Assembly: GCA_964536985.1 (NCBI GenBank) | Contig: CAZIBG010000007.1 | Span: 1 to 38,365, forward strand | DNA: 38,365 nt | DNA from: CAZIBG01 sp964536985 | GTDB taxonomy: Bacteria > Patescibacteriota > Saccharimonadia > Saccharimonadales > AWTP1-31 | Reading direction: 5' to 3' | Shown: piece after piece, positions 1 through 8,736 of the stretch | How the letters are laid out: each line of letters starts with the position of its first letter | How positions within the stretch are numbered: position 1 is the stretch's first letter | The notes under the pieces: generated by a model | What the model was told of the DNA's origin: nothing | The model's input: only the letters and a program-made list of their open reading frames with translations | Databases searched by the model: none | Made by a program: the position numbers and the translations under genes

Positions 1-1139
1 GTAGTTTCAAAATCCACAAATAGTAAAATATGAGTATCTCTAATTTGGACAGCGTTATCTTCCAATACCCCCAATTCTACCGCATCTAAGCCTCCAGTAG
101 TCCAAGCCGTAGCTGTGGCGGGGTCAGTGGCATAGAGCTTCCCATAAGAGGCGTATGAGGTTGATAAGTCCCTAGCGTTAGTATCTGAGTTGGTTGCGCT
201 AGACCTTAATCTTAGGTGATTAGCGGAAGTAACCGCTGAGGCTTCTTTAATTCTATGCCATCCTTTAGTCCCTAAGATAGTTCCCGATATCCCCACTGTT
301 GCAGTATCTTCCATTGTAAATAATGACGATTGAGAAACTGAAGCAGAGTTCATTATGTAGCTAGTATCGTCATCTGAAGGGATTTCGTCCACTTCGGCAA
401 ATGTAGAGCCTGTGCCAGAAGTCCACTGACTAGAAGAACCAGCTCCGTTTGGCTTCATTGCTAGAATATTACCACTCCCAGGGTAGGCAGTATCGTCGTA
501 ATGGAAATCGTCGTAATAGAAATTTACAGTCTGGCTGTTTCTATTTGCTACCTTTCCAAGTCTAACAGCTCCGCAGTTCGTGGCGTTCTGGTCAGTAGTC
601 CCCGATAGTTCCGACGCGCCGTCTATCTTAACTTCATAGGCCGCCGATGTTCCATTGCCAGACTTGACCTCGATTCTATACCATGTGCCAGTAGATAGGG
701 CAGTAGCTCCAGTAGCGACAAGAGTATTGGCTTGATTATATACAACTAAATTTCCTGCTGAGTTGATTCTGACATGAAGTTTATTATTGGCGTTTGTAGT
801 ATCCCGCTGAACAAATATTTCTTCATCATTGGCCGCTGGTAATGTTCCAGCTCTAAAATAAAACCTCACATAGGCAGTGGCGATGTTAGGGTTAGATGTA
901 GCTCCAGCGGTAGATAGGCCGACAAATTCATGATAGCCAACCGCTGTGGTTGTTGGATTTGATTGCAGAGCATACCCACCAGTCCTTTTTGTGGTAGCTT
1001 GAACAGAGACGTTTCCCGAAGTCGCTGAGGATTCTCTAGTGTCGCCTAGTTCCCATCCTGACATGTTGATAGGAGTAGCCAAAGCTGGCTGAACTACTAA
1101 GAGGGTGGCTAGGAGTAATTTTATTAATCTATTAAGCAT
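1..1139 (-). CDS. Exported LamG/concanavalin-like protein, 3' end missing
   Basis: The frame opens at an ATG at 1139 and runs off the left edge with no stop (379 complete codons). The start shows a clear Sec signal peptide: MLNRLIK, a leucine/alanine core, then a probable cut after QPALA (residue 21). Residues about 60-215 look like a LamG/concanavalin-type beta sandwich: AYVRFYF, a TGTWYRIEVK turn typical of phage LamG proteins, and FYYDDFHYDD. The rest is Thr/Ser/Gly-rich beta sequence. Such domains bind sugars or form virion surface parts; no catalytic motif is visible. The start overlaps the end of the preceding gene by 16 bases, so the two are probably translationally coupled. A signal peptide is unusual for a virion protein, so this may act in the host envelope instead. 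The fold call is from pattern only. Confidence 0.7.
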   Translation of the reverse strand, partial: MLNRLIKLLLATLLVVQPALATPINMSGWELGDTRESSATSGNVSVQATTKRTGGYALQSNPTTTAVGYHEFVGLSTAGATSNPNIATAYVRFYFRAGTLPAANDEEIFVQRDTTNANNKLHVRINSAGNLVVYNQANTLVATGATALSTGTWYRIEVKSGNGTSAAYEVKIDGASELSGTTDQNATNCGAVRLGKVANRNSQTVNFYYDDFHYDDTAYPGSGNILAMKPNGAGSSSQWTSGTGSTFAEVDEIPSDDDTSYIMNSASVSQSSLFTMEDTATVGISGTILGTKGWHRIKEASAVTSANHLRLRSSATNSDTNARDLSTSYASYGKLYATDPATATAWTTGGLDAVELGVLEDNAVQIRDTHILLFVDFET

Positions 1140-1501
1140 CCCCTAACCTCATAAATGATTTTTACTCTTTCGGAAGATGTGATTCTTATTGCCTTGTCTC
1201 TACGCGCTCCCATTATCTTTATAGGTTCACAACATTCTCCAGTCTCTAAGGTAGTCCTACATTCTCTTTCTATCGTTCCATCGTCGTTTGCGATGGTTAA
1301 GATAGTAGATTCGGCCTCTGTGTTAAAACAAGCCTCAACCATGTAAATTCTCTTATTTAGAGTCCCAGAAAATTCAAGAACATCGATGTCAGAGTTAAAT
1401 ACATACTCTCCCTTCTTCAAGAAATGCCAAGGCGAATCAGGTTTGCACTCTTGAGCCTGAACGCTTCCAACCAAAAGGAATATAATTGCTAAGTATTTCA
1501 T
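1124..1501 (-). CDS. Small secreted cysteine protein (CC-x-PIK family, copy 2)
   Basis: A 125-residue protein of unknown function. Residues 1-16 are a short Sec signal peptide (MKYLAIIFLLVGSVQA) with a probable cut after VQA. The mature part carries six cysteines, including an adjacent pair in GECCEPIK, suggesting disulfides in an oxidising compartment (periplasm or medium). It is a diverged paralogue of the gene just upstream: both share, in order, an AC pair, a lone Cys before a loop, G-x-CC-x-PIK, and a basic beta-rich tail. The start overlaps the stop of that paralogue by 4 bases (ATGA), so they are translated together. It ends 16 bases inside the LamG-like gene. Confidence 0.75.
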   Translation of the reverse strand: MKYLAIIFLLVGSVQAQECKPDSPWHFLKKGEYVFNSDIDVLEFSGTLNKRIYMVEACFNTEAESTILTIANDDGTIERECRTTLETGECCEPIKIMGARRDKAIRITSSERVKIIYEVRGCLID

Positions 1502-1917
1502 TCCTGCTCGTATTGTTTAAATCCAGACATGCTCGCTCTAATGGAAGCTCCGGAAGTGACGGCTTGAATAGACCAAGCGGTGTTGGCGTCGCCTCTAAGT
1601 GGAGTCTTGATTGGAACGCAACACCCACCACCCAGAACGGCAGCGTAACAGCTCCATTTTACGGTAGATCCGTTCAGGAAATTAATCCAAGTCCCTTGAG
1701 TGGAGTGAGAGTTCTGAGCGCAAGCTGCGTCAATGTATGTCCTAATCTTTGCCCCCTGAGCAGCAATTACTGACGTTGAGGTTGTGTCCGTAACGTCAGA
1801 AGTTAAGACTCCGCTAAGAGAGAAGGCGGGATTGTCTGCTGCCTTCTGTAGAGACTGAGCTTCGGCGAAAGTTACTGCTAGGGCTAGCGTAAAAAATATT
1901 GATAGTATTTTTTTCAT
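1498..1917 (-). CDS. Small secreted cysteine protein (CC-x-PIK family, copy 1)
   Basis: A 139-residue protein of unknown function. The frame is open 32 codons further up, to 2013, but the ATG at 1917 is the likely start: AAAGGA lies just upstream, and the sequence then begins with a textbook signal peptide (MKKILSIFFTLALAVTFAEA) cut after AEA. The mature protein is Ser/Thr/Ala-rich with four cysteines: one in DAACAQN, one in WSCYAA and a pair in GGCCVPIK. The last two thirds align with the next gene downstream, so the two are tandem paralogues. It overlaps that gene by 4 bases. It sits in the exported-protein tail of the late operon, so it is probably made late in infection. Confidence 0.72.
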   Translation of the reverse strand: MKKILSIFFTLALAVTFAEAQSLQKAADNPAFSLSGVLTSDVTDTTSTSVIAAQGAKIRTYIDAACAQNSHSTQGTWINFLNGSTVKWSCYAAVLGGGCCVPIKTPLRGDANTAWSIQAVTSGASIRASMSGFKQYEQE

Positions 1918-2009
1918 AAAATTAAAAAATCCTTTGTGTATAGTTATTGTTATGTTGAAATATCTTTTCCTCTCTTCGGTAATATCTTCTTTGGCTTCCT
2001 CTACTGAGC

Positions 2010-2363
2010 TCATTTCTTTGCCGGAGGTAGTCCATTAACCTTAATCGGATCTCCGATTGCTGGCATCCGGTTTGATTTCTTTAATAATCCACTAAATATT
2101 ACAGCAAGTCCAGCATCTGTGAAGTCTGGAATGAGGGGTATTCCTTTTGCGCCTTCAAGAATTAATTTGCCGTATGTGCAATACTCGCCTTCGCAAACTT
2201 TCATATATTGATCTAGCGCCACTATCAAAATCCCCAACAGAGTAATAACTCCGTTCGGAGCTTTCTGTAGTATTCGAAAAAACCACTTTAGGAAATACTG
2301 CTCTAAGTAGAAATTTGGGTTGACATACTTAAGTTTGCCATTAATCCATTCGAATATTTTCAT
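2010..2363 (-). CDS. Hypothetical membrane protein, 117 residues
   Basis: I do not recognise this protein. It has an aromatic, basic N-terminal third (YFLKWFFRILQKAP), one likely membrane segment at about residues 37-52 (PNGVITLLGILIVALDQY), then a short Cys-containing stretch (CEGEYC), a second weakly hydrophobic stretch (DAGLAVIFSGLLKK) and a Pro/Lys-rich tail. One or two membrane segments with a basic tail would suit a holin or a lysis accessory protein, but nothing identifies it. An AGGA sequence lies a few bases before the ATG. It follows the 86-residue gene by 7 bases in the same operon. Confidence 0.55.
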   Translation of the reverse strand: MKIFEWINGKLKYVNPNFYLEQYFLKWFFRILQKAPNGVITLLGILIVALDQYMKVCEGEYCTYGKLILEGAKGIPLIPDFTDAGLAVIFSGLLKKSNRMPAIGDPIKVNGLPPAKK

Positions 2364-2370
2364 ATAATCC

Positions 2371-2631
2371 TCAATTTATTGTGTTGTTATGATCGCCACT
2401 GTCTTTTGCTATTTCGATAGCCAGCAAAATACATGCCCCTTCGGATACTCCAAAGGGAATAGAAATCCTGTTAGCAATTTTAGCCCCAAAATGCTTTTCT
2501 AGCTCGTAGAATAACTCAGCAGGAGAAAGGTGTTTGCCGTATCTCCTATAAAATCTCTTTAGGTCTGCTGCTAGATCGGACAAAACTTCTCTAGCTCTGC
2601 TTTTCGCTTCTTCTGTTATCTCTAGTGTCAT
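2371..2631 (-). CDS. Hypothetical protein, 86 residues
   Basis: A small, soluble-looking, mostly helical protein with alternating acidic and basic residues (EEAKSRAREVL, KRFYRRYGKH). No signal peptide, membrane segment or known motif is visible. A good Shine-Dalgarno sequence (GAGGAAG) lies about 9 bases before the ATG and overlaps the end of the preceding gene, so it is part of the same polycistronic message. Function unknown. Confidence 0.6.
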   Translation of the reverse strand: MTLEITEEAKSRAREVLSDLAADLKRFYRRYGKHLSPAELFYELEKHFGAKIANRISIPFGVSEGACILLAIEIAKDSGDHNNTIN

Positions 2632-2636
2632 ATTAA

Positions 2637-2849
2637 TTAGTCTTCCTCTCTGCGTTCTGTTGTTCTTACTGCTCGCGCTAGGCCAGAATCGACCATTTCG
2701 CGCTCAGCCCTTCTAAATTGAAAATGCCACATAGTCTCAACTTTCATAGATAGCTCAGAAAGCATCCAAGTAATTCTTAGGAGCCAAAAGATGACCCCCA
2801 AGAATCCCGTCAAGATACCCATAGCTGCGACTCCTTGGTTTAAATCCAT
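2637..2849 (-). CDS. Small membrane protein, holin- or spanin-like
   Basis: A 70-residue protein with one hydrophobic segment at about residues 8-31 (AAMGILTGFLGVIFWLLRI and following), then an amphipathic helix and a strongly charged tail ending TTERREED. One N-terminal membrane helix plus a charged helical tail is the layout of small phage holins or inner-membrane spanin subunits. Two genes with lipoprotein-like starts lie just upstream (2857-3276 and 3273-3455), so a spanin pair is possible. This is topology only; there is no sequence-family recognition. Confidence 0.55.
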   Translation of the reverse strand: MDLNQGVAAMGILTGFLGVIFWLLRITWMLSELSMKVETMWHFQFRRAEREMVDSGLARAVRTTERREED

Positions 2850-2856
2850 AACTCTT

Positions 2857-3276
2857 TTAATGTGCTACTATTGGGTCGTCGTTAAAATTGTCGATCGTTT
2901 GATCTAGAACGTCTGGATCGGTCACCGCTCCACCTGTGCCATCGTCGATAGGTAGTTCTTCTTCTGGAGCTACGCACTTCTCGTAGAAGTCGGGATCTAT
3001 AGGCAATAGGCTCTGTATAGTAGTGTCGCTACCGCTACACTTATTAGCAAAATCACATCCAGTAACATTCCCTTCCTGATCTAATTTTTGAGTTACTCTG
3101 TAGTCACAGTCCCTGACTCCATCATTGTAGCTACCAGTTATCGTGGTAGTAGTAGTGTTGGTTATTACCGAACTACTATTTCCTATGCTAGGAGCGCCGC
3201 ATCCTAGTATGTGCGCTGTTGCGATGTGGGTAAATATGGCTAAAATTAAAAAATGATATTTGGTTCTTAGCTTCAT
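2857..3276 (-). CDS. Exported acidic protein, possible lipoprotein
   Basis: A 139-residue protein that starts with a basic, hydrophobic export signal (MKLRTKYHFLILAIFTH) followed by HILGC, which resembles a weak lipobox with Cys26 as the possible lipidated residue. The mature part is Thr/Ser/Asn-rich (a run of Thr at about 42-46), has several further cysteines (DCDY, GCDF, NKC, EKC) and an acidic tail with many Asp and Pro residues. The start overlaps the preceding 60-residue gene by 4 bases. It could be an outer-membrane lipoprotein that blocks superinfection, or an envelope-spanning lysis partner; neither is shown. Confidence 0.6.
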   Translation of the reverse strand: MKLRTKYHFLILAIFTHIATAHILGCGAPSIGNSSSVITNTTTTTITGSYNDGVRDCDYRVTQKLDQEGNVTGCDFANKCSGSDTTIQSLLPIDPDFYEKCVAPEEELPIDDGTGGAVTDPDVLDQTIDNFNDDPIVAH

Positions 3277-3455
3277 TTTTGCACCTCCGTGGTTTCCACT
3301 ATTTTAGCAGGTTGTTCGGGTTTTTGTATAGTCCCAAAAGGGTCTAGCATTAAGCCAGAATCTTTTAGTCGGGCGTCTCCGACGTAGACTAGGCACCCCT
3401 GCTGAGACATTAATATACATAAGGCTGCGATCGTTCTTAACGCTAAGGTTTTCAT
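3273..3455 (-). CDS. Small lipoprotein, o-spanin-like candidate
   Basis: A 60-residue protein with a hydrophobic start (MKTLALRTIAALCILMS) leading to QQGC at residue 21, a plausible but non-canonical lipobox. The short mature part is rich in Pro, Glu and Lys (PEQPAKIVETTEVQK). Size, lipoprotein start and position in a late operon resemble outer-membrane spanins such as Rz1, but Rz1-type genes usually nest inside the i-spanin gene and this one does not. It overlaps both neighbours by 4 bases, so it is tightly coupled to the giant ejection-protein gene upstream. Confidence 0.55.
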   Translation of the reverse strand: MKTLALRTIAALCILMSQQGCLVYVGDARLKDSGLMLDPFGTIQKPEQPAKIVETTEVQK

Positions 3456-6400
3456 CGAGTTTTCTCCTTTTGTTTTTTGTTGAAATCTTGAATTTTCTTC
3501 TTAGTCATTGAGTCTTTTAATATATTTTCTAGGGCAGCAGGTCTAGCATCCTTTCTTAATTCTAACACACTTTTCAGCTGATACAGTTCTGGCGGTATTA
3601 TTAGCTGACTTTTTATCTCGTTAGAGTTCGGAACTATCGGGAATGACCTACTCTTATTTTTCTCCTTAACGTCAGTTAGTAGGTCTATGAGCTTATCTTT
3701 TAGTTCTTGGCCTCTGTAGGTTCTGATAGTATTGGCGATTTTCCAGTTGATATTATCGTTATCGTCGGCCTCTCTATCTATGAGTCTGGTAGTCTTGTCT
3801 ATTGCTCTAGTCTTGCTTTCCTCTAGTAGTGGCAATCCCATAGCCTTGAAGGTTTTTTGGGCTGGGCTCAGGTCTCCGACTATTACATTTTTTCTAGAGT
3901 CTGTTAGCTTGCCCGTAGTTAGCGCTTCCTTAAGATCAGCTCCGTAAGCTCCCACTCCAACGGGAGAAGCCTTTAGTGCCTTAGAAAAGTCTCCAGTATC
4001 TTGATAAATACCGTAAGCGTTCATGCTTCTTTCTAGGACGGAATATGGCAGCCCTCCTGCGGTTCTTAGGATTATGTTTGGAGAGTTTTTCTTAGTAATG
4101 CCTTCCTCTACGTCTTGAATTGGCGTGTAGGACATTAATCTAGAAATGTCTATTCCGAACTGACTAGGTAGCCCGTATTGAGTTATGTCTTCTAAGGTGT
4201 CGTTTTCTATGTTGTCCCTAACGAACTTGTCGGGATCTAAGCCAAAACCATTAGCTATATTGTAAGCTTGTTGCACTAGCGGTAGCGCCTTGTGTCCTCC
4301 TATTGCCATAGCGGTAGCGCCTAGTGCTATCATGGTCGTTAGGTTGGTCTTCCATTCGTCTCTAGTCATCCTCTTAGTGTGAGTCACTCCATCCTTAACA
4401 TAGTCTACGTCATAGACTAGGGTTTTTCTTCCCTTAGGAGAGTCTGTCCCTGCGAAGTTTCTAAAAGTCCTTAATGTCTGAGCGCCGAATTTGGTGAACA
4501 ATCCAAGAGGAGCAGCCTTGCCTCTAAAGACCGGAGCTCTGTCTACTCTATCTAGTCTGAAGGCTACGTCATTTGCGAACTCGGCTGATTCCTTAGTCAT
4601 GAAGGCTAGTGCCTTGTCGGTTACTGTTAGGGGCTTCCCTGTTTCTCTAACGAAGGCTTGCTTTGGAAGTAAGTCTCTCATGGTTAAGTATCTAGCGATA
4701 AAAGCTTGTCTTCTAATTACTTCTTCTGTGACGCCCATCATTGACATTCCGGCATCTATTAACCCAGAAGTTAGAGTCCCTTTCTCTCCCTTCGAATAAG
4801 CAACTAGCTCCCTAGTGTTATAATGGTCAAAGACTCCGGCTTCTTTTCCCGAAAGTAGCGCTCTATGTAGATCGGGATACTTTTGGCTCATCTTGCTGTA
4901 AGAATCTGGTAATACGCTTAGCGGAGCTAGCGCCATCGCTCTGCTCCAATATCTTGGAACTTTAGTCGCTGGAGCATACTGATTGAGTAGCGTGTATCCA
5001 GTCGTTACCATCTGAGTCAGGTTAACTATAGGAGTAGCGATTTTATAACCCAAAGTTAAAAAAGTTAGAGCTCTGCGAACTTCCGGTAGATCGTTAGCTG
5101 GGTTAACTACGTCTTGAGTATATTTACTAGCGTATTGATATAGTCCGCTTTCCTTAGATGGGTCTATTAGCTTCATCGTCTGAGCATAGCTAGCTCCTGC
5201 CTTTGCTCCAGCTAAAAATCTGCCTGCTCTAAGTAGGTATGTGGAAATTGCCTTGCTCATGTCCGGCTCGAACCCTGGGATCATTTCCGCTTGTTGGAAG
5301 TGAGCTTTGAAGCCAATAGGAAAAGCAGCTTTTTCCTCTATCGACATAGCGTCCCAATATTCTTTTGGAGGTTCTGTAAATTCGCTTTTCTCTACTTTTG
5401 TCCCTGGGTAGTTTTCTTTGGCTAACTTGAATTTTCTATATGCGTCTCTCTTACTTTCGCTTCTAGAGAAGTATAGAGTTTTCCCTGCTGAGTCAGTTGC
5501 TGTTACTGTGTGCTTTCCAGTTCTAATCAGGGGTATGTAAAAACCATCCTTCATTGCTTGATGAAGTTTTTCTATTTCTGCGACTTTAGCTTCTGCGTCG
5601 GCTAGAGATAGCTTCTTTTGAGAAACTAAATATTCTAAGTTCCCTGGTTGAGACTCTTTAATTAAATCAATAACGTTATCCATAGTTCGCTTAACCGCTA
5701 AAATACTAGCCACTTGAGAGTCGGTAGCTCCTAGCTGCTTTGCGGCTTGCTCTATGTTGGAAATTAAATTACTTCCTTGTAGCTTTCCGTCTATGGATAA
5801 TTTCCTGACTCCAGTCATAATTTCTGATATCTTCTGTTTTTCCGAAGATGGTAATTCGAAGAACGGCTTTCTTAGTCCGTCCATTAATTGAGCTGGCATT
5901 TTATTAATATCGTTCATGTAATCAATGCTAACTTCGAAGGTGGGCTTGAAGTTCTTGAATTTGCTTGCTAGCGTGCTTGGGAATATCAATCCCTTTCTTA
6001 GGCCAGACATTACTTTATTAGATAGTTCTGGAGTGGCTCCGAAATTTTTTAGATAGCCTCGAAAGAAGACTTCGGAGTCTTTGAGATTATATTTTGGCGC
6101 TATTGGATTAGCTCCGTTCTTTAGATAATCGAAAAATTCCTCAGTTCCTTTCTCTATTTTATCCTTGGCTTTTTCGAATTTTTCCGAGAACTCTGGAAGT
6201 TTGATTTGAATAGAGCCTTTCTCATTACCTAAGATGCTTGGCTTAACTACCGAAGCTTCGGCTATCTTCTGCTGGACTTGCTTAACATAATTGTCTGCAT
6301 TGTTTTTTCTTCGAGTAGTTAATATTTCGTCTTGATTTATTTTTTCTAACTGCGCAGGGTCTTGCTCTCTGCCTTTAAGAATAGCTAGATTTTCTAAGTG

Positions 6401-8736
6401 CTCGCTAGCTTTTCTAGCCTCTCCTAGTTTTGCTTCTAGTAATGAAGTTAACTTAGCTACCTGCGGAGAAACTTGAACAGCTTCCTCTTGCATATTGCTA
6501 GGAACTCTCTCTGGTTCCCTAGTCACTAGTTTTTCTTTTTCTAGAGCTATTTGTTTTTTCTGCGCTAACTGTTCTGCCGTAATGGTTGGTGTAATAATCT
6601 TGGCTGATTCTTGCTGAACTACTAACGGACTAGTAATTACCTTAGCTGAGGTTTTACTATTGTCTGGTTTTGCTACTGGAGTCTCTACTTGGAAGGATAC
6701 CTCCCCGTCGCTAACTGACTCCACTGGAGTTTGCTTGACTAAGCTAGTGTCTAACTTCTTGACTGGCTCTATAGGCTGATCGTATCGAATATCTGGATAA
6801 GCGTTGACTGGAGATTGCTCTAGCTCATAAGGATCTATCCCTATGCGCTCTAGGTCGTTTCTTCGGTTGCGAACTGCTCTGAGTTCTAGTTCTCTATTAA
6901 TTGGATTATCGACTATTGGGTTCAGTAACCTTCGAGCCTCTTTGTCGGATCTAGATTTTTGTCCAGATTCGTAAGCTCTTTCGATAGGATCTTTCTTGAG
7001 TCTAGGTTGAAGTTTGTTCGGATCTAGATTTACAGGAAGCTCTAAGCTCCCTTTCTCTGGAGCTCTGGAAATTATCTCATCTGCTAGTTTTGCCGATTTT
7101 GCTACTTCGTTGGCGTTCTGGATTTTGGCTGCTCGTTGCTGCCAGCTCTCAGCTAATTTAATATTGGATTNNNNNNNNNNNNNNNNNNNNNNNNNNNNNN
7201 NNNNNNNNNNNNNNNNNNNNNNNNNNNNNNNNNNNNNNNNNNNNNNNNNNNNNNNNNNNNNNNNNNNNNNTTCTGGATTTTGGCTGCTCGTTGCTGCCAG
7301 CTCTCAGCTAATTTAATATTGGATTCTATATCGCTAGCTGGCTCCATCCGAGCTTCTCTCATTAAGCTAGTGTCTAACTTCTTGACTGGCTCTATAGGCT
7401 GATCGTATCGAATATCTGGATAAGCGTTGACTGGAGATTGCTCTAGCTCATAAGGATCTATCCCTATGCGCTCTAGGTCGTTTCTTCGGTTGCGAACTGC
7501 TCTGAGTTCTAGTTCTCTATTAATTGGATTATCGACTATTGGGTTCAGTAACCTTCGAGCCTCTTTGTCGGATCTAGATTTTTGTCCAGATTCGTAAGCT
7601 CTTTCGATAGGATCTTTCTTGAGTCTAGGTTGAAGTTTGTTCGGATCTAGATTTACAGGAAGCTCTAAGCTCCCTTTCTCTGGAGCTCTGGAAATTATCT
7701 CATCTGCTAGTTTTGCCGATTTTGCTACTTCGTTGGCGTTCTGGATTTTGGCTGCTCGTTGCTGCCAGCTCTCAGCTAATTTAATATTGGATTGGATTCT
7801 GGCGGCCTCTATTTCTCCCGCTCTTATTTGTCTCTGAACGCCTGGCTCCATAGCTGCGTTCATCGCTAGACCTTGAATAGTTCCTGCGGCTCCGGCCTTT
7901 AAGTATTGATCTACTTTATCCTTAGCAAATAGTTCTGGAATATTTAACTCTCCAGTGTCCTCTACTTCGTTTTGAACATTTCTGCCTAGCTCTTGAACGG
8001 CGGAAACTCCCCCTAGCTTCATTGGAGAAGTTATCATTCTTTCTGCGATGGAATTGCCTTTCAATACTTTTGGAAGCAGCGCAGCTACTGTAGCGTCTAC
8101 TCCTCCGGTTAGCGCTGCGCTAGTTCTTGCTGGATTTAATTCTTTGTTAATGTCGAAAGTTGGTTGTGGGTCTTCGGTAGAAGAAAAGTCTAAAGTGTTT
8201 GGTAGTTGATACGGATCTTGTTCTAGTTGAGCTTTCTTCTCTGCGTATCTATTGCCGGCTCCAGATAGTCCAGCTTCAGCAGTAAACCCTAGAGACCCCA
8301 TAGCTAATAGCTTTCCTAGTCCTGCAATACCAGAGCCTACATTTTCCCCCACGAAAGAAGCCGTATTGTCTGGCGTCTCCAGTGTATCCATTAATTCCTG
8401 AGTTCTCTGTTGAGTGAGTTTAGTCCCGTAATCTCCAGAAAGATAATCAGACAATCCTGTTCCGATCTCATTACTTATTTGAGAACCTAGCGTCTGGGGC
8501 TTGTCGTTTTTTAGTAAATCGCTAGCTCCTTGAAGGAGTCCTTCTATCCCAGAAATAGTAGATCCAATTCCTAGACCTATCCCTTTAACTGCTGAAGTTC
8601 CGAAGTCGGACAAAGCATCGTTAGCTTTAGAAAAGACACTGGGTGGATTTTTAGCCAAGTAATCTTGATAGGCTTGATACTCCTGATAGTCTTGGTATTC
8701 CTGATAGTCGGCTAAGTCCTGCTCCTCTTGAGTCAT
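3452..8736 (-). CDS. Giant ejection/internal virion protein, about 1709 residues, crossing an assembly gap
   Basis: With the artificial gap taken literally the two halves are out of frame. Removing the 100 N plus one copy of the duplicated 55-mer (155 bases) gives 5130 bases, one open frame of 1710 codons. Visible parts: a Tyr/Gln-rich start (YQEYQDYQEYQAYQDY, residues about 10-25); Gly/Ala-rich helical stretches that could touch membranes (GIGLGIGSTISGIEGLL; IAGLGKLLAMGSLG); a 156-residue unit repeated in tandem (about 315-614); a long charged coiled-coil region; and a C-terminal part resembling the large polyvalent phage proteins (GRFLAGAK, RRQAFIARYL, GLFTKFGAQTLRTFRNFAG). By size and place after the tail genes it is probably injected with the DNA, like T7 gp16 or P22 ejection proteins. 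No lytic transglycosylase motif is visible. It abuts the 279-residue gene without a spacer. Confidence 0.75.
6740..7170 (-). repeat. Tandem repeat unit, downstream copy (431 identical bases)
   Basis: This is an exact copy of 7363-7793, ending at the assembly gap. After KLDTSL the downstream copy leaves the repeat into VKQTPVESVSDG. Because an assembler cannot count passes round such a loop, two copies is a minimum. Confidence 0.9.
7171..7270. other. Assembly gap (100 N) flanked by an identical 55-mer
   Basis: The 55 bases before the gap (7116-7170) are identical to the 55 after it (7271-7325), and a third copy lies at 7739-7793. This is the mark of contigs that overlap by k=55 in an assembly graph and were joined with a fixed 100-N spacer. 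The real gap length is probably minus 55 bases, or minus 55 plus a multiple of 468. Confidence 0.9.
7363..7793 (-). repeat. Tandem repeat unit, upstream copy (431 identical bases)
   Basis: This stretch is identical base for base to 6740-7170 (offset 623 in this scaffold). The true repeat period is 468 bases (156 codons): 431 shared bases plus a 37-base linker at 7326-7362. The unit runs from SNIKLAESWQQRAAKIQ to KKLDTSL. The upstream copy leads into MREARMEPASDIE and then the start of another unit. Confidence 0.9.

Noticed and set aside
6722..6724. Separate gene starting at 6724
   Set aside because: The codon is GTG inside a frame that is open upstream through the repeat; it is a product of the assembly gap.
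6740..7793. Long terminal repeats or a mobile element flanking the gap
   Set aside because: The repeats are direct, in frame and within one coding sequence, with no transposase or target-site duplication.
7014..7837. Plus-strand frames repeated on both sides of the gap
   Set aside because: They are antisense shadows of the repeated unit in the giant ejection-protein gene.
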